A DNA stretch of 64,000 nt. Source: Bog-159 sp049511415 (GTDB lineage: Bacteria; Acidobacteriota; Terriglobia; Bryobacterales; Bryobacteraceae). The translations under genes and the position numbers were made by a program. Shown piece after piece: positions 23,351-32,571 of the stretch; the first letter of the stretch is position 1, and each line of letters opens with the position of its first letter. Location of the stretch: contig JBEKYC010000030.1 in the NCBI GenBank assembly GCA_049511415.1, forward strand, positions 11,111-75,110, in the 5' to 3' direction. The notes beneath the pieces were generated by a model, which saw only the letters and a program-made list of their open reading frames with translations, was not told where the DNA came from and did no database searches.

Positions 23351-25483
23351 ATGCGCTATTTCAAGTACGCTGCCCTGTATCTGGCCGGCTTGATCGTGGG
23401 GGCCGCTCTTTTTCTGATCGCGTTTGACCGGCTGACACGGCCGGCGGAGCCGGATACGGCGGTGCTGATCGCGCGGGCCAAGCTCTACCATGCGCGCATC
23501 CAGCGGGACGACTTCGGCGTGCCGCACGTGAGCGGTCCGCGGGACGCGGATGTGGCGTTCGGGTTCGCCTACGCGCATGCCGAGGACGACTTCGCCACCA
23601 TTCAAGAAGTGGCGCTCGGGATCAGGGGGCAACTGGCGGCGGTTCAAGGGCGGAATGCCGCGGTGGGCGACTACCTGGTGCATCTGTTCCGGATCTGGGA
23701 AACGGTGAACGCGCGATACGAAAGCGATCTGCCGGCGGACGTGCGGCACGTGCTTGAGGCGTACGCCGACGGCGTGAACTATTATGCAGTGCGGCACAAG
23801 CGCGAGGTGGCGCGCGGGCTGCTTCCTTTCACGGGCAAAGATGTGGCGGCGGGATTCGCCTTCAAGCTGCCGCTGTTCTATGGACTCGGCTCCGTGCTGC
23901 AGAAAGTGACGAGCGGAGAAATTGAAAAGCAGAGCGGAAAGGCGCAGGTGGGATCGAACGGCGTGGCAGTGGCGCCGTCGCGGTCGGCGGATGGGGCTAC
24001 CCGGCTGCTGGTGAATTCGCATCAACCTTATACGGGGCCGGTGGCCTGGTACGAGGCGGTGCTGGATAGCGGAGAAGGCTGGCACGTGGCGGGTGGATTC
24101 TTTCCCGGATCGCCGTTCATGCTGCATGGGCACAACGCGCATCTGGGCTGGGCTAATACAGTGAATGGGCCGGACCTGGCGGATGTTTTCAAGCTGACGC
24201 TGAATCCGGCGAATCCCAATCAGTACCGGCTGGACGGGCAGTGGCGGGACTTCGAGAAAAGCGAAGCCAAGATCCGGGTGAAGATCTGGGGGCCGTTGAT
24301 TTGGACGGCGCATCGCGAAGTGTTGTATTCGGCGCACGGCCCAGTGCTGAAGACGGATCGCGGCGCATTCGCGATCCGGTTTGCGGGCATGCACGAGGTG
24401 CGCGCGCCGCTGGAATATTTCCGGCTGGACAAAGCGCGCAACCTGGACGAGTGGCGCGCGGCCATGCGGCTGCAGGCGTTGCCGAGCCTCAATTTCATCT
24501 ACGCGGACGAGAAGGGAAACATCGGGTACGTTTACAACGGAGCGTTTCCGGACCGGAGGGAGGGAGTGGACTGGCAGGCGACGCTGCCGGGCGACCGGTC
24601 CGATTTGATCTGGCATGCTTACTTGCCGTTCGAGCGCGTGCCGCAAATCTGGAATCCGCCGGCAGGATTTGTCTTCAATTCGAACAATACACCGTTCCAT
24701 GCCACGTCTCCCGCGGACGATTTGAAGCCGGGCGATTTTTCGCCCACCATGGGGATCCAGACGAACATGACCAACCGGGCGTGGCGCGCGCTGGAGACAT
24801 TCGGCGCGGATACGCATATTTCGGAGGCCGCGTTTCGCAAGTACAAATTCGATCTGGTGTATAGCGCGCGTTCCGATGAGGCGCGCATTCTGGAAGATCT
24901 CACGCGGCTCGATCCGGGTGCTGACGCGGACCTGCGGCGGGCGATCGGTGTGCTGAAGCGGCTGGACCCGCGGGCGGATATCGCCAACCGGAATATCGCG
25001 CTGGCGGTTTACACGATCCAGCCCGTCCTGCGCGCGCGGCTGCTCGAAGGCAAGAATCCATCGGTGAAGGATGCCCTGCGGGAGGCGGCGGCCACGCTGC
25101 AGGCGCACTTCGGGCGCCTGGATCCGGTTTGGGGGCAGGTGAACCGCATGCGGCGCGGCAAGCTGGATCTGCCCATCGACGGCGGTCCGGATACGTTTCG
25201 GGCGGTGGAGGGCGACAGGCAGCCGGATGGCACGCTGACGGCGGTAGGCGGGGACACGTTCATCATGTTTGTGAGTTGGGATAAAGACGGCAAGCTGCAC
25301 TCGGAGAGCATTCATCAGTTCGGCTCGAACACTTCGCATCCGGATTCGCGGCACTATGCGGACCAGGTACCGTTGTTTGTGGCGATGAAGACCAAGCCGG
25401 TACGATTCACGGCGGAGGAACTGGCGGGGCATGTGGAGGCGGATTACCGGCCGGGCGACGAAAATCATAATGGCCACAGATGA
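23351..25483 (+). CDS. Penicillin-acylase-family amidase
   Basis: A 710-residue Ntn-hydrolase. A single N-terminal hydrophobic helix (YAALYLAGLIVGAALFLIAF) directs it to the periplasm. An alpha-subunit-like region starts with IQRDDFGVPHVSG and a spacer follows. The autocatalytic nucleophile serine is in QVGSNGVAVAPSRSADG near residue 202; the usual tryptophan after GSNx is replaced. The beta-subunit continues NSHQPYTGPVAWYEA, PFMLHGHNAHLGWANT, and later the conserved FNSNNTPFH. Members cleave beta-lactams, N-acyl amino acids or acyl-homoserine lactones. Its stop codon lies inside a short dispersed repeat (25471-25503). Confidence 0.88.
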   Translation: MRYFKYAALYLAGLIVGAALFLIAFDRLTRPAEPDTAVLIARAKLYHARIQRDDFGVPHVSGPRDADVAFGFAYAHAEDDFATIQEVALGIRGQLAAVQGRNAAVGDYLVHLFRIWETVNARYESDLPADVRHVLEAYADGVNYYAVRHKREVARGLLPFTGKDVAAGFAFKLPLFYGLGSVLQKVTSGEIEKQSGKAQVGSNGVAVAPSRSADGATRLLVNSHQPYTGPVAWYEAVLDSGEGWHVAGGFFPGSPFMLHGHNAHLGWANTVNGPDLADVFKLTLNPANPNQYRLDGQWRDFEKSEAKIRVKIWGPLIWTAHREVLYSAHGPVLKTDRGAFAIRFAGMHEVRAPLEYFRLDKARNLDEWRAAMRLQALPSLNFIYADEKGNIGYVYNGAFPDRREGVDWQATLPGDRSDLIWHAYLPFERVPQIWNPPAGFVFNSNNTPFHATSPADDLKPGDFSPTMGIQTNMTNRAWRALETFGADTHISEAAFRKYKFDLVYSARSDEARILEDLTRLDPGADADLRRAIGVLKRLDPRADIANRNIALAVYTIQPVLRARLLEGKNPSVKDALREAAATLQAHFGRLDPVWGQVNRMRRGKLDLPIDGGPDTFRAVEGDRQPDGTLTAVGGDTFIMFVSWDKDGKLHSESIHQFGSNTSHPDSRHYADQVPLFVAMKTKPVRFTAEELAGHVEADYRPGDENHNGHR

Positions 25484-25503
25484 ACACCGATGAACACGGA
25501 TAA
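25471..25503 (+). repeat. Short dispersed repeat with GATGAACAC units, copy 1
   Basis: TGGCCACAGATGAACACC followed by GATGAACACGGATAA. It supplies the stop codon (25481-25483) of the acylase and the ATG (25490) of the next gene. Related copies lie at 38381-38413 (inverted) and 61285-61308. Confidence 0.8.
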
Positions 25504-27532
25504 GACCTTCGCTTTGGCTTTTCTGGCTGCGGGACTCTTATCGGCCCAGCAAGTCTCTCGCGATCCTTTGCTTTCCTGGATGGACCGGATTGCTCAGGAG
25601 CGGCTTCGAGCGCGCGAGGTTGCGGTCGCCGGCGTTCATAGCGTGGCGGAGGCGGAGCTTCGCAAAGTGGCGGTGCGGGACACTTTTGTTTCTTTGTTGG
25701 GCGGTCTGCCGGATTACGCGGGGCCGCTTCGGGCACGCGTCACGGGGCAGATCGACGCGGACGGGTACGTGATCGAGAAGGTCATTTTCGAGAGCCTGCC
25801 GGGATTTTACGTCACGGCGAATGTTTACCGGCCTGCTGCGGCGGGGCGATATCCGGGCGTGCTGTTGCAGGCGGGGCACACGCAGGAGGGCAAACCCGAA
25901 GGACAGAGGCTCGCGGCCAACCTGGCATTGCAGGGCTTCGTGGTGCTGGCGTTCGATCCGGTGGGCCAAGGCGAGCGGGAGCAGACGTACGACCGGCGGG
26001 TGGACCAGGTGCTGGCCGGATGGTCGGTGCCGGAGCATATACAGGCGGGCGCGCAAAGCATGCTGATCGGCGAGAGCGTGGCGCGCTATTTCATTTGGGA
26101 CGCCAAGCGGGCGCTGGACTATCTAGCCGGCCGTCCGGAGGTCGACCGGGATCGCTTGGGGGCGGTGGGATGCTCGGGAGGAGGCGCGCTGACAACATTT
26201 ATTGGCGCGCTGGATCCGCGGCTGAAGGCGGTGGCTCCCGCATGTTTCATCAATTCGTACCACGTGCTGTTTGCGGGCCCCGATCCGGATTCGGAAATGA
26301 GCCCGCCGCACCTTCTGGACAGCGAACTGGACATGGCCGATTACGTGGAGCTATCCGCGCCGACGCCGTGGCTGATTCTGGCGACGGAAGGCGATTATTT
26401 CACGCCGGCCGGAGCGCGGATGGTTTACGACGAGGCGCGGCGATGGTTCGGCCTTTACGGGGCGGAGGACAACCTGCAGTTATTTGTGGGACCGGGTCCG
26501 CACGGCACGCCGCGCGAAACGCGGGAGGCGATTTACGAGTGGATGATCCGCTGGCTGAAGGACGGACGCGGCGATGCGCGGGAACAGCCGGTGAAGCTTT
26601 ACGGCAATCACGAACTACAAGTGACGGCCGGTGGCAACGTGGAGAGCGAAGCGGGAAGCCGGAAACTGTACTCGCTGATATCGGATGAATTCCGCGCCAG
26701 GCAGCGGCAGGAGACGATTCCGGAACTGCGGGCGGAACTGCGGCGGCTGGAGATCGCCAGCGACGGGAGCGCGCCGAAGGCGAAGGGCCCGGATGCGCAC
26801 CAGCACGTGAATTTTGAAAGCGAGCCTGGCGTGGAGATTGGCGGACGGCTCTACATTCCGAACTCGGGCGGGCGCAAGCCGGCGGTGCTGGTGGTAGCGG
26901 ATAAAATGAGCAGCTATTGGATTCCCACGACATCGGCGCTGGCCGAGAAGATGGCGCAGCGGGGGCGCGTGGTGCTGGAACTGGAGCCGCGCGATTCGCC
27001 GGGCGAAGGCGACCGGCCTTACGTGGGGAATTGGCTGACGAATGCGCGGGCGGACCAGATCGGGCGGAATCTGCCGGCTATGCGGGCGCATGACATTTTA
27101 CGGGGGATCGATCTGCTGGCGGCGCGCGAGGATGTGGATGCGGCGTCGATTCGGGCAATGGCGCGCGGCGTGAAAGGCATCTGGCTGTTGCTGGCGGCCG
27201 CGTCCGATACGCGCATCCGGAGAATCTGGCTGGACCGGACGCCATACAGTCTGCGGGCGGCGCTGGGGAACGCCATGAATACGGGATTGTTCGATGCCGT
27301 GATTCCGGGCTTCGCTTTGCATTGGGATCTGGAGGATCTGGTGAAGGCGGTGGGCGAACGGCGGGTTTTGTGGACCGATCCGACGAATTGGATGTCGCGG
27401 CCGGTGGCGCTGGGAGCGGCGTTTCGTTATCGCTACGTGCTGGGCGACACGACCGACCTGCACGATGCGCAGGACGATGCCTACATCGACGAGTTGCTCA
27501 ACGGGGAAGCGTCTTCGCCAGGTAATCCGTAA
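25490..27532 (+). CDS. Secreted alpha/beta hydrolase (acetyl xylan esterase / prolyl oligopeptidase-like)
   Basis: A 680-residue protein with a signal peptide (TFALAFLAAGLLSAQQ). The N-terminal hydrolase domain (about 90-370) has VTANVYRPAAAGRYPGVLL, the serine elbow GAVGCSGGGALTTF near residue 225, an aspartate in EGDYFTPAGARM near 304 and a histidine in GPGPHGTPRE near 340. A second alpha/beta-like domain (about 450-670) lacks an obvious GxSxG and probably has a structural role. Relatives in acidobacteria and planctomycetes remove acetyl groups from polysaccharides. The apparent start lies within a dispersed repeat, so the first four residues may be repeat-derived. Confidence 0.75.
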   Translation: MNTDKTFALAFLAAGLLSAQQVSRDPLLSWMDRIAQERLRAREVAVAGVHSVAEAELRKVAVRDTFVSLLGGLPDYAGPLRARVTGQIDADGYVIEKVIFESLPGFYVTANVYRPAAAGRYPGVLLQAGHTQEGKPEGQRLAANLALQGFVVLAFDPVGQGEREQTYDRRVDQVLAGWSVPEHIQAGAQSMLIGESVARYFIWDAKRALDYLAGRPEVDRDRLGAVGCSGGGALTTFIGALDPRLKAVAPACFINSYHVLFAGPDPDSEMSPPHLLDSELDMADYVELSAPTPWLILATEGDYFTPAGARMVYDEARRWFGLYGAEDNLQLFVGPGPHGTPRETREAIYEWMIRWLKDGRGDAREQPVKLYGNHELQVTAGGNVESEAGSRKLYSLISDEFRARQRQETIPELRAELRRLEIASDGSAPKAKGPDAHQHVNFESEPGVEIGGRLYIPNSGGRKPAVLVVADKMSSYWIPTTSALAEKMAQRGRVVLELEPRDSPGEGDRPYVGNWLTNARADQIGRNLPAMRAHDILRGIDLLAAREDVDAASIRAMARGVKGIWLLLAAASDTRIRRIWLDRTPYSLRAALGNAMNTGLFDAVIPGFALHWDLEDLVKAVGERRVLWTDPTNWMSRPVALGAAFRYRYVLGDTTDLHDAQDDAYIDELLNGEASSPGNP

Positions 27533-29579
27533 TGGCCTTCACTTCGGCATCCGATGCATGGGCGCCGCGGGCGACCATGGCCTGCACGATGGCGTTCCAG
27601 TCTTTGGCGCTCATGCGCTGGGTGGTGACGACCTCCAGCGTGTGGCAGCCGGTGCCACAGGTTTTGGCGACTAACGCCTTGGCTCCTCCAAGGGGCAGGA
27701 CGAGCGGCGTATATGGGCCGGGCTGCGGCTGCGCGCGGGTGACGGATACGGGCAAGGGCTTGCGGGGAACATCGGGCAGCGCATAGGCGACCAGGGTGTT
27801 GCTCAAGCCGCCGCCCAAGAACGCGCCGCCGCCTTCGGCCATCAGTGCCACATATTGCCGGCCATCGCGACCCTGGTAGGTAATGGGGTTGGTGTGGCCG
27901 CTGGCCTCCAGCTTGGTTTCCCAGAGCAGCTTTCCGGTGCGCGAGTCGAAGGCGCGAAAACGCGAGTCGTTGGTGGCGCCGATGAAGACGAGGCCACCCG
28001 CTGTCGCGAGACTACCGCCGAGGTTCAACGATCCGGTATGGTGCACGCCGATGGCTTCCAGCGAATCGATGGTTCCGAGCACCGAGCGCCAGGCGATGTC
28101 GCCCGATGCCAGGTCCACGGCGATCAGTTCTCCGAAGGGCGGGTTCTGGCATGGGATGCGGGTGGCGGAATCCCAAAAGCGGGCGTAGGGTCCGTAGGCG
28201 GAGGTGCGGGAGTAGTCGGCGCCGCGCTTTTCCAGGTGGCCCCACTGGCCCACGTTCATGACGTTGACGAACAACAGACCGAGCGTGGGATCGATGGAGA
28301 CGCCGCCCCAATTCCCTCCCCCAAGCGTGCTGGGAAAGAACAACGCATTGCCGGCCGGCGGCAGGGGCGTGTAGGGTCCGCCAATTTGCATGTGATTTGT
28401 TTCAAACAATTCGCGGCAAAAATGGGCGTGATCGGGGGAGCGGTCGTATATGTCTTCGATGCGAAAAGTATTCTTGGCGAGGGGCGGCGGCTTCAGGGGA
28501 AACGGCTGCGTGCGGGCGGTGACCTCTCCAGGCACGACGGATTGCGGCACCGGGCGCTCTTCCATGCCATAAACCGGCTCTCCGCTGACGCGATCGAATA
28601 CGAATAGCAGGCCCATTTTGGTGATCTGCGCCACGGCGGGAATGGTGCGGCCCGCGCGGCGGATGTCGAACAGGGCCGGCGGCGCGGCCAGATCGTAGTC
28701 CCAGAGGTCGTGATGTACCAATTGTTGATGCCACTTGAGCGCGCCGGTACGGGCATCCAGGGCGACCAGCGAATTTCCGTAGAGGTTGTGGCCCACGCGA
28801 TCGGCGCCGTAGAAATCGGAAGTCGGCGCGCCCAGCGGGGCATAGACGATGCCGCGCTGCACGTCGATGGTGAAGAATCCCCACACGTTGGTGCCCGATC
28901 GATTCTTCCAGCCGTTGGCGGGCCAGGTTTCGGAACCGGGTTCGCCGGGCCGCGGCACGGTGTGGAACGTCCAGAGCAGTTTGCCGGTTCGGGCATCCCA
29001 GCCGCGGATGTCGCCGTAAGCGCCGGCGCTGGGCGAACCCTCGCCGTTGCTGCAGCCGGTGATGACTACGTCGCCGAAAATGGCGGGCGGCGATTCGAGG
29101 GCGTAGCGCCCGTCTTTCAATTCGCCGAGAACGCCGGCTTTCAGATCGATGCGGCCTTCGTTGCCGAAGCCAGGAGCGGGCTGGCCGGTGGTGACATCGA
29201 GGGCCAACAGGAACGGACCGTTGCCGGCGAAGAGGCGCGCGTGCAGACCGGCAGTGCCCGGCCAATAGGCGAGGCCGCGAAGCGCCATCGGTGCGGCGGC
29301 GTACTTCCACAGCAGATCGCCGGTTTCGGGCGCCAGCGCGTAGACGCCATCCGGTGCGGTGACGTACATGACGCCGGCGACCACGATGGGCACGGCTTCG
29401 GAGCCCGGCTTTCCGGTGCGGAAGGTCCAGGCGAGTTTCAGGCGCCCCACGTTGGCTGCGTGAATCTGGCGCAAGGTGGAGAAACGCATGGCGCCGGGAT
29501 CGTGGCCGTAGGAGGGCCAATCGGATTGGGCGAAGGCGCCGGCACAGAACACCAGCACCAGCGTGGCGCGGCGAGTCAC
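27498..29579 (-). CDS. PQQ-dependent dehydrogenase with C-terminal haem-like domain
   Basis: A 693-residue periplasmic quinoprotein of the glucose/alcohol dehydrogenase type. A signal peptide (ATLVLVFCAGAFAQ) is followed by an eight-bladed propeller with repeated tryptophan-docking motifs such as YALAPETGDLLWKY, GWDARTGKLLWTF and AFDSRTGKLLWETKL. The segment VHHDLWDYDLAAPPALFDI resembles soluble and membrane glucose dehydrogenases. The last 60 residues form a cytochrome-c-like helix pair with CGTGCHTLEVV, that is CxxxCH rather than CxxCH. It would feed electrons from sugar or alcohol oxidation to the respiratory chain. The 3' end overlaps the convergent hydrolase gene by 35 bases. Confidence 0.85.
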   Translation of the reverse strand: MTRRATLVLVFCAGAFAQSDWPSYGHDPGAMRFSTLRQIHAANVGRLKLAWTFRTGKPGSEAVPIVVAGVMYVTAPDGVYALAPETGDLLWKYAAAPMALRGLAYWPGTAGLHARLFAGNGPFLLALDVTTGQPAPGFGNEGRIDLKAGVLGELKDGRYALESPPAIFGDVVITGCSNGEGSPSAGAYGDIRGWDARTGKLLWTFHTVPRPGEPGSETWPANGWKNRSGTNVWGFFTIDVQRGIVYAPLGAPTSDFYGADRVGHNLYGNSLVALDARTGALKWHQQLVHHDLWDYDLAAPPALFDIRRAGRTIPAVAQITKMGLLFVFDRVSGEPVYGMEERPVPQSVVPGEVTARTQPFPLKPPPLAKNTFRIEDIYDRSPDHAHFCRELFETNHMQIGGPYTPLPPAGNALFFPSTLGGGNWGGVSIDPTLGLLFVNVMNVGQWGHLEKRGADYSRTSAYGPYARFWDSATRIPCQNPPFGELIAVDLASGDIAWRSVLGTIDSLEAIGVHHTGSLNLGGSLATAGGLVFIGATNDSRFRAFDSRTGKLLWETKLEASGHTNPITYQGRDGRQYVALMAEGGGAFLGGGLSNTLVAYALPDVPRKPLPVSVTRAQPQPGPYTPLVLPLGGAKALVAKTCGTGCHTLEVVTTQRMSAKDWNAIVQAMVARGAHASDAEVKAITDYLAKTLPR

Positions 29580-29605
29580 TTCATTACTTTAGCCAATCCC
29601 ATTAA

Positions 29606-29629
29606 TAACCGTTGCGGGGTTGGATCGTC
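29606..29629 (+). promoter_or_regulatory. ECF-sigma-type promoter of the ADOP gene
   Basis: TAAC (29606-29609), a 16-base spacer and CGTCTAA from 29626. CGGGGTT-GGATCGTCTAA is shared with the STAS promoter at 15404. The GTG start at 29639 lies nine bases after the CGTC core. Confidence 0.45.
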
Positions 29630-29638
29630 TAAAAGCAC

Positions 29639-32068
29639 GTGCGGCAAGATCTGCGTTTCTTTTTGCGGGAAGTCCGGCGGAAGCCCGGCCTGGCTCTTAC
29701 GGCCATCATTTCGCTGGCGCTGGGCATCGGCGCCACTACCGCCGTGTTCAGCGTGATCTACGGCCTTTTGGCAAATCCTTTTCCTTACAAGGCCGCGGAC
29801 CGCATGATCCATCTGCGCGTGCTCAACGAAAGCGGCGATGAAGACGGTGTGGGCGTGACCGGGCCGCAATTGGAGCTGCTGCGGCAGGCGAAGTGCATCG
29901 AGAGCGCGGCGGCTACCTGGGGGACGTGGAATCTGACGACCACAGACGAAGAGCTGCCGCAGGATGTGCCGTCGGTGCAACTCACCGGCGATGCGGGCAG
30001 CTTTTTCGGCGTGCCGGCGCTGCTGGGCCGCACTCTGATTCCGTCGGACGCGCCGGAAGGTCAGGACCCGGAACCCGTGGTGGTGCTGAGCTATTTGTTC
30101 TGGCAGCGGCACTTCAATGCCGATCCGTCGGTGATTGGGCGGAACCTGCAACTGGTGCACAAGAACTATACGATTGTGGGAGTTTTGCCGTCGCGGTTCA
30201 CCTGGGACGACGCGGCCGTGTATTTGCCGCTCAAGCTGACCAACAATCCGAGTATCACGATGTACCCGCTGATCCGGCTGAAGCCCGGAGTGAGCCACGC
30301 GGCGGCGGACGCCGAGTTGCAGCCGCTGGTGGAGCAGTTCGCGAAGCAGGCCCCCGGCCACTATCCCCGGAAATTCAAGGTGCGCGTGAAAGGCATCAAC
30401 GAACAGTTCATCCAGCACCTGGGGCAATCGTTGTTTCTGCTGTTTGGTGCGGTAGCATTACTGCTGCTCATCGGATGCGCGAATGTATCCATTCTGCTGC
30501 TGGCGCGGGGCACGGCGCGGCAGCACGAACTGGCGGTGCGCAGCGCGATCGGGGCCAGCCGCGGGCGCATTTACCGCCAATTGCTGACGGAAGCGCTGGC
30601 GCTGTCTCTGCTGGGCGCGATGGCGGGTGTGGCACTGGCTTACCGGCTACTGCCGCTGCTGATGCGGTGGTTGCCGGAATATTCTTTTCCGCATGAAGTA
30701 GCGATACGAATCAATATTCCGGTGCTGCTGTTCAGCACGGCGCTGGCGGTGCTGACCGGCGTTTTAGCAGGCCTGGCGCCGGCGATCCAGTTTTCGCGTC
30801 CGCAAGTGGCAAGGCTGATGCAGGCCGGTTCGCGGCGGACCACCGGCAGCGCGCACGGCAAGCGCATGCACGGCATGCTGGTGGCGGGACAGATCGCGCT
30901 GACACTGCTGCTGCTGACGTCGGCGGCAGCGGCGATTAACGGATTTGTCCGGCTGGCGCAAACCAACCTGGGATACGATCCGCACAACGTGATGTCGGTG
31001 GGCATTCCGGTGCATCAGAATACGCATGTGAGTTGGGAGGACCGGGCGAATTATTTCGCGCAACTGCTGGCGCACGTGGCGGCCATGCCGGAAGTGGTGG
31101 CGGCGGGCATTTCGACGAACGCCACGCCGCCCTCAAACGGTTGGGATCAATGGTTCGAGATTTTTGGCAGCTCGACCGCGCCTAAAGAGCAGGTGCTGGC
31201 TAACTTCATCAGCGCAGGGTATTTCGGGGTTCTGCACATACCGCTTTTGCAAGGCCGTCTGTGGAATGAGGCGGAGATGGCGCGGGGCGCACGGCTGGTC
31301 GTGATCAATCAGACGATGGCGCGCAAGTACTGGCCGAATGGCGATGCCTTAGGGAAACAGGTGCGGCTGCCGGATTTGAAGGCGGAGCCGCCTTTCTCGC
31401 AGGCCGTGCCGGGGAGCGATAGCTGGCTGCAGATCATCGGCGTGGCGGCGGACGCGCGGGACGAAGGGCTGCGCAAGCCGATCAAGGCCGCGGTCTACGT
31501 CCCCTACACGCTGCGCGTGCAGATGTGGACGCAGATCCTGGTGCGCACGCGGGCGGCGCCGCTGTCGGTTTTGAATCGCGTGCGGGCGCAAGTGAAGGCC
31601 GTGGATCCGGATCAGCAGGTCTTCGGCCAGACGCGCGATCTGGAGCAGTGGATTCAACGAGAGAACGAGTACGCCTATGGACGCCTGGTGGCGGCGCTGT
31701 TCAGCGGCTTCTCGCTGGTGGCGCTGGCACTGGCCGCGGCCGGGCTTTTCAGCGTGGTCTCGTACGGCGTGGCGCAGCGCACCAACGAGTTCGGCATCCG
31801 CATGGCCTTGGGCGCCACGCGCGGGCACGTGCTGCAGATCGTGTTCGGATCCACGACGCGCAGCGTGGCGGGAGGCCTCGCGGGCGGGGTTTTGCTGAGC
31901 CTGCTGTTGAACCGCGTGCTGACGAAATGGGCGGAAGGCAGCGCGCAGAGTCCGTATCTGTTCGCGGCGGTCACGCTGCTGCTGGGCATGACGTGCGCAG
32001 TGGCCACGTGGATACCGGCGCGGCGGGCGTCATCGGTGGATCCGATGGAAGCGCTCCGTTACGAGTAG
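29639..32068 (+). CDS. ADOP-type ABC transporter permease
   Basis: An 809-residue permease with two MacB-PCD/FtsX modules in tandem. An N-terminal cytosolic stretch (RQDLRFFLREVRRKPGLALT) leads into helix 1 (IISLALGIGATTAVFSVIYG), then a large periplasmic domain. Three helices near 268-400 carry LLLIGCANVSILLLARGTAR, a second periplasmic domain follows, and the C-terminal three-helix block has SYGVAQRTNEFGIRMALGAT. This duplicated layout is the acidobacterial orphan permease type. No ATPase gene is adjacent, as is usual for it. The start is GTG 29639, directly below an ECF-type promoter. Exported substrate unknown. Confidence 0.9.
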   Translation: MRQDLRFFLREVRRKPGLALTAIISLALGIGATTAVFSVIYGLLANPFPYKAADRMIHLRVLNESGDEDGVGVTGPQLELLRQAKCIESAAATWGTWNLTTTDEELPQDVPSVQLTGDAGSFFGVPALLGRTLIPSDAPEGQDPEPVVVLSYLFWQRHFNADPSVIGRNLQLVHKNYTIVGVLPSRFTWDDAAVYLPLKLTNNPSITMYPLIRLKPGVSHAAADAELQPLVEQFAKQAPGHYPRKFKVRVKGINEQFIQHLGQSLFLLFGAVALLLLIGCANVSILLLARGTARQHELAVRSAIGASRGRIYRQLLTEALALSLLGAMAGVALAYRLLPLLMRWLPEYSFPHEVAIRINIPVLLFSTALAVLTGVLAGLAPAIQFSRPQVARLMQAGSRRTTGSAHGKRMHGMLVAGQIALTLLLLTSAAAAINGFVRLAQTNLGYDPHNVMSVGIPVHQNTHVSWEDRANYFAQLLAHVAAMPEVVAAGISTNATPPSNGWDQWFEIFGSSTAPKEQVLANFISAGYFGVLHIPLLQGRLWNEAEMARGARLVVINQTMARKYWPNGDALGKQVRLPDLKAEPPFSQAVPGSDSWLQIIGVAADARDEGLRKPIKAAVYVPYTLRVQMWTQILVRTRAAPLSVLNRVRAQVKAVDPDQQVFGQTRDLEQWIQRENEYAYGRLVAALFSGFSLVALALAAAGLFSVVSYGVAQRTNEFGIRMALGATRGHVLQIVFGSTTRSVAGGLAGGVLLSLLLNRVLTKWAEGSAQSPYLFAAVTLLLGMTCAVATWIPARRASSVDPMEALRYE

Positions 32069-32154
32069 CGTACACCCGCCCCCCAAAAAACACGCTCCTC
32101 ACGCTGTGCGTCCCCGTACGCCCGTTCCGGCCCACCAAATGTTTTTTATATGCC

Positions 32155-32184
32155 TTGACACGTATATGCTCCGTGACGTATAAC
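32155..32184 (+). promoter_or_regulatory. Sigma-70 promoter of the arsR-type operon
   Basis: TTGACA (32155-32160), an 18-base spacer and TATAAC (32179-32184). The GTG start at 32191 is only six bases downstream, so the mRNA is likely leaderless. The near-palindromic GACACGTATATGC region could hold the repressor operator. Confidence 0.6.
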
Positions 32185-32190
32185 AAGGGA

Positions 32191-32556
32191 GTGGAGTCCG
32201 TTTTCGAAATCATTGCGGAGCCGAACCGCCGCGCGATATTGAGTCTGCTGGTCTCGTCCGAACAGTCTGTAGGAGAGATCGAGCGGCAACTTCGTATGCC
32301 GCAGCCGACCGTGTCCAAGCACCTGCGAGTGCTGCGTGACGCGGGTTTCGTGGAGTCTTCCGTGGACGCACAGCGCCGCCTTTACCGGTTGAAACCCGAA
32401 CCATTTCAGGAGGTGGATGCGTGGCTGGCTCCGTTCCGCCGGTTCTGGTCCGCGCACATAGATGCCCTCGAGCGCCACCTCGACCGCATGGATCAATCTA
32501 CCCCAACGAAAAAGAAAAACAAGCAGAATGCGACGCGGCCCAAACCGCGAACGTGA
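32191..32556 (+). CDS. ArsR-family winged-helix repressor
   Basis: A 121-residue regulator. It starts at GTG 32191 (MESVFEIIAEPNRRAIL); a GTG at 32173 would overlap the -10. The winged helix spans about residues 5-85, with the recognition helix in MPQPTVSKHLRVLRDAG and the wing VDAQRRLYRLKPEPF. No metal-binding cysteines are seen, so it belongs to the ArsR/SmtB-like subgroup that is usually paired with SRPBCC (AHSA1) proteins. It opens a gene run with VOC, SRPBCC, a small membrane protein, DUF1801 and an MFS exporter, and probably represses that run and itself. Confidence 0.9.
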   Translation: MESVFEIIAEPNRRAILSLLVSSEQSVGEIERQLRMPQPTVSKHLRVLRDAGFVESSVDAQRRLYRLKPEPFQEVDAWLAPFRRFWSAHIDALERHLDRMDQSTPTKKKNKQNATRPKPRT

Positions 32557-32571
32557 CAAAGGAGAAACGAA

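Noticed and set aside
23336..25477. A 713-codon open frame antisense to the penicillin-acylase gene
   Set aside because: It is a by-product of third-position GC bias. Its translation is arginine/histidine/proline-rich with no domain, while the sense frame has a full Ntn-hydrolase pattern.
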